From positions 1-64,000 of the forward strand of contig JAJFGG010000009.1 of the NCBI GenBank assembly GCA_021776235.1: 64,000 nt of DNA, written 5' to 3'. Under the pieces are notes generated by a model, which was not told where the DNA came from, did not search any database, and saw only the letters and a list, made by a program, of their open reading frames with translations. A program made the position numbers and the translations under genes. Source of the DNA: Alphaproteobacteria bacterium (GTDB lineage Bacteria; Pseudomonadota; Alphaproteobacteria; GCA-2731375). The stretch's first letter is position 1, and every line of letters begins with the position of its first letter. Below are positions 61,752 to 64,000 of the stretch, one piece after another.

Positions 61752-62627
61752 ATGGCAGAAAAGACAGAAAAACTTTCTCATCCTGTTGAGAACAAAGCGC
61801 ACGCTCCACACAGTGCCGACGATTGGGAAATTCTCTTCGAAGATCCCGAGAACGGTTTATTGGCGATGATCGAGCAAACGCCAAGCATGGATGCTCTGGA
61901 ACGATGCGCCAATTTCGCGTTGACCAAGCTGTTGGTGCATGCGGATGAAAGCGCCCGGCTGTCGGATTATGAGCAGCAGTTGGCGGTGATCGTAGGATCC
62001 GACGCCGGCGACCGCGACATAAAGCGGGCTCGTGTGGAAGTTACCGCGCTTCTGCGGCAGTTGAAGGAAGACAGCATACGGGCCACGGAGCAGCAGCGCG
62101 ATACACCTCAAACGCCAAAGCGCAGGAAACCCGCCGGCAAGAAGGCTACCACCGGCCGGGCCCGGCGTAACGCCTCTGGGCAGAAAAGGCGCACCCGGCC
62201 GACCCGGGGATGGCAAATTGCCCGCTTCAACAAATTCGGCATCATTATTACTTCAGCCCTGGCCTTGGCGGCGGTGGCCATACTGGCGTTCAGTTTGCAA
62301 AGCCCGGAACTGCCGGCGCGTGAGCGCAAGGCGGTTATCGCCTTACTGCGAGCCTATGGCGAAACTATAAGGCCTGACCAAAGCTGGAAGATCGAGGGAA
62401 GCCGGCTCACGGCAGATGACAAATTCGAGCTCGTCTTTGGGCTGACCAGCGAACGGCACCTTTTTTTGCTGCATTCGCTGAGTCCAATGAAACTGGCGAA
62501 ATTTGCCACCAGGTTCTGCCCGACGGAGGGCGAACTTCTGGAAAAGATCAGCCGCTATGAAAGACCGATCAGGATCAAGATAAAGGAAGGCCGCAAAGTC
62601 CTGACCAGCGCCTCATGTCCAATCTAA
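61752..62627 (+). CDS. Single-pass membrane protein of unknown function
   Basis: A 291-residue protein I do not recognise. Residues 1-110 are acidic and helical (ALERCANFALTKLLVHADES). A strongly basic stretch follows (TPKRRKPAGKKATTGRARRN), then one TM near 162-183 (IIITSALALAAVAILAFSL) and a ~105-residue C-terminal domain. By the positive-inside rule the N-terminal half should be cytoplasmic and the C-terminal domain periplasmic. Two Cys (TRFCPTE and ASCPI) lie near the end. Divergent from the QOR gene. Confidence 0.75.
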   Translation: MAEKTEKLSHPVENKAHAPHSADDWEILFEDPENGLLAMIEQTPSMDALERCANFALTKLLVHADESARLSDYEQQLAVIVGSDAGDRDIKRARVEVTALLRQLKEDSIRATEQQRDTPQTPKRRKPAGKKATTGRARRNASGQKRRTRPTRGWQIARFNKFGIIITSALALAAVAILAFSLQSPELPARERKAVIALLRAYGETIRPDQSWKIEGSRLTADDKFELVFGLTSERHLFLLHSLSPMKLAKFATRFCPTEGELLEKISRYERPIRIKIKEGRKVLTSASCPI

Positions 62628-62662
62628 TTGGGGCGCAAGCGGCGATATTTGACCCCTCCCGC

Positions 62663-62685
62663 TGAACGGGAAATCTCCCCGTTCA
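62663..62685. terminator. Hairpin between convergent genes
   Basis: TGAACGGG (62663-62670) and CCCGTTCA (62678-62685) are perfect 8-bp arms around AAATCTC. It lies between the unknown membrane-protein gene (stop 62627) and the carboxyltransferase gene (stop 62709). No long T-run, so strength is uncertain. Confidence 0.55.
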
Positions 62686-62708
62686 TCGTACAAATTGGCA
62701 ATCAAGCC

Positions 62709-64000
62709 TCACCAGGCATCAATCCAGGGGCGTTTCTTGCCTTCGCGCATCGGGGTCGGTGGCGTGGCACGCAGCCCGGCCATGATCCAGTCGCGGGTAT
62801 CCGCGGGGTCGATGACGTTGTCCAGTTCGAACAGCGAGGCGGTATTGATCGCCTTGCCCTGGGCGTACATGGCCGCGACCATTTCTTCATAACGGGCCAT
62901 GCGTTCCTCCGGATCCTCGATTGCGGCCAGTTCGTCCCGGCGGCCCAGCTTGACCGCGCCCTCCAGGCCCATGCCGCCGAATTCCCCCGTGGGCCAGGAA
63001 ATGGTGAAGAACGGGGCGTGAAAGCCACCCCCCGCCATACCCTGGGCGCCCAGGCCATAACCCTTGCGCAACACGATGGTAAAGGTCGGCACGGTGACGT
63101 TGGCGCCGATCACATATAGACGGCAGCAATGGCGGACCAGGGCCGTCTGCTCCGCGACTGGCCCGACCATGTTGCCCGGCGTATCACACAGGAACACCAG
63201 GGGAATGTCATAGGCATCGCAAAGCTGCATAAAACGGGCCGCCTTGTCCGCGCCGTCGCTGTCGATGGCGCCCGCCAGATGGTTCGGGTTGTTGGCGACA
63301 ATACCCACGGGTCGGCCTTCGATCCGGGCCAGGGCGGTGACCATGCCAAGGCCAAAACCGGCGCGCAATTCCAGGACCGAACCCGTGTCGGCCATATTTT
63401 CCACCACCTTGCGAACGTCATAGATGCGCAAGCGGTCCTCGGGTATGGCCTGCCGCAAAATTCTCTGATCGGCGCATTCCCAGTCCTCCACCGCACCCTG
63501 GAAGTAGCTGAGATATTGCCGCGCCGCCTGAACCGCTTCCGCTTCATCCTCGACAGCGATATCGACCACGCCATTGGGCACCTGCACCGACATTGGTCCC
63601 ACTTCCTCGGGGCGGAAAACACCCAGGCCACCGCCTTCGATCATGGCCGGGCCGCCCATGCCGATGGTAGAGTTCTGCGTTGCGATAACCACGTCGCAGC
63701 AACCCAGCAACACGGCGTTGCCGGCAAAACAACGTCCCGAAGTGATCCCCACCAGGGGCACCAGGCCGCTCAACCGGCCAAACAGGTGGAAGGCGGGAAC
63801 GTGCAGGTTGGCGGAGAAAATCATGTCCGTGTCGCCAGGCCGGCCGCCGCCGCCCTCGGTGAAGAACACCACCGGCAGGCGCCATTTTTCGGCCATCTCG
63901 AACATACGGTCCTTCTTTTTGTGGTTGTTCTTGCCCTGGGTACCGGCCAGCACCGTATAGTCATAGGACATCACCACACAGCGCGCTGTTTCGTCCGGGA
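62709..64000 (-). CDS. Acyl-CoA carboxylase carboxyltransferase, partial
   Basis: The frame is open to the right edge, so the N-terminus is outside the window; about 430 residues are visible. It belongs to the carboxyltransferase (beta/AccD-PccB) family, with FFTEGGGGRPGDTD, QNSTIGMGGPAMIEGGGLG, VGIVANNPNHLAGAID, and IPLVFLCDTPGNMVG, plus the C-terminal GAQGMAGGGFHAPFFTISWP. Such subunits move CO2 from biotin to acetyl-, propionyl- or related acyl-CoA. The absence of a nearby start means it may be part of a larger fused carboxylase. Confidence 0.92.
   Translation of the reverse strand, partial: PDETARCVVMSYDYTVLAGTQGKNNHKKKDRMFEMAEKWRLPVVFFTEGGGGRPGDTDMIFSANLHVPAFHLFGRLSGLVPLVGITSGRCFAGNAVLLGCCDVVIATQNSTIGMGGPAMIEGGGLGVFRPEEVGPMSVQVPNGVVDIAVEDEAEAVQAARQYLSYFQGAVEDWECADQRILRQAIPEDRLRIYDVRKVVENMADTGSVLELRAGFGLGMVTALARIEGRPVGIVANNPNHLAGAIDSDGADKAARFMQLCDAYDIPLVFLCDTPGNMVGPVAEQTALVRHCCRLYVIGANVTVPTFTIVLRKGYGLGAQGMAGGGFHAPFFTISWPTGEFGGMGLEGAVKLGRRDELAAIEDPEERMARYEEMVAAMYAQGKAINTASLFELDNVIDPADTRDWIMAGLRATPPTPMREGKKRPWIDAW

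Noticed and set aside
1-64000. CRISPR arrays, tRNA or rRNA genes, prophage
   Set aside because: I saw no regularly spaced repeats with unique spacers, no cloverleaf-like sequences and no phage structural genes.

Overview
The window looks like chromosomal DNA of an alphaproteobacterium, probably a Rhodospirillales-like aerobic heterotroph that can also oxidise sulfur compounds. The basis is the high GC content, the many ATGA-type gene overlaps, a TAXI-type TRAP transporter, duplicated hydantoinase/oxoprolinase pairs, many catabolic oxidoreductases and a Paracoccus-like sox cluster. I see no rRNA, tRNA, CRISPR array or intact transposon.

Layout. 1-2.0 kb: end of a HyuA/HyuB pair, closed by a strong bidirectional hairpin shared with a convergent TAXI-TRAP transporter (2.1-5.3 kb). 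6.0-12.0 kb: two divergent TadE-TadE-TadG sets of pilus-assembly pseudopilins, separated by an AT-rich gap holding the N-terminal remnant of an IS110-type transposase. 12-19.2 kb: a His-rich membrane protein, dienelactone hydrolase, CobW GTPase overlapping a sterol desaturase-like di-iron enzyme, alpha/beta hydrolase, TerB-like protein, a MocR regulator and a divergent VOC protein. 19.2-20.5 kb: a HigBA/RelE-type toxin-antitoxin pair lying between the intact VOC gene and a 196-bp second copy of that gene's 3' end. 20.5-23.5 kb: Rieske dioxygenase alpha and beta subunits plus a TauD-like oxygenase.

23.6-27.7 kb holds what I consider the most interesting unit: a secreted methionine-rich MKKD-repeat peptide, an OmpR-type response regulator, its histidine kinase, and a secreted MsrA-MsrB fusion. 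The same arrangement of four direct repeats with an exact 11-bp period occurs upstream of both the Met-rich peptide and msrAB, 10 bp before a possible -10 element. This suggests a self-contained envelope system in which the Met-rich peptide soaks up oxidant and MsrAB regenerates it, under control of the encoded two-component system.

27.7-41.8 kb: Gfo/Idh/MocA oxidoreductase with an alkylsulfatase, a CHASE4 hybrid histidine kinase, then a six-gene catabolic operon (MetX-like hydrolase, amidase, AtzH/HpxZ-like protein, HyuA, HyuB, ThDP enzyme). 41.9-54.2 kb: a thiosulfate-oxidation locus (SoxH-like MBL protein; soxWXYZABCD plus a DsrE-like gene on the minus strand; a novel secreted protein; soxV/ccdA; soxS; a HbpS/GlcG-like protein; SoxR-type ArsR repressor; a YeeE/TsuA-type thiosulfate transporter). 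Three near-identical 20-bp inverted repeats sit in the soxW-soxX, soxW-unknown and soxV-soxS intergenic regions and define the probable SoxR regulon, including the unknown gene. 54.4-64 kb: methyltransferase, LLM flavin oxidoreductase, amidase, VOC protein, a GMC oxidoreductase operon, an unknown single-pass membrane protein and a partial acyl-CoA carboxylase carboxyltransferase running off the right edge.
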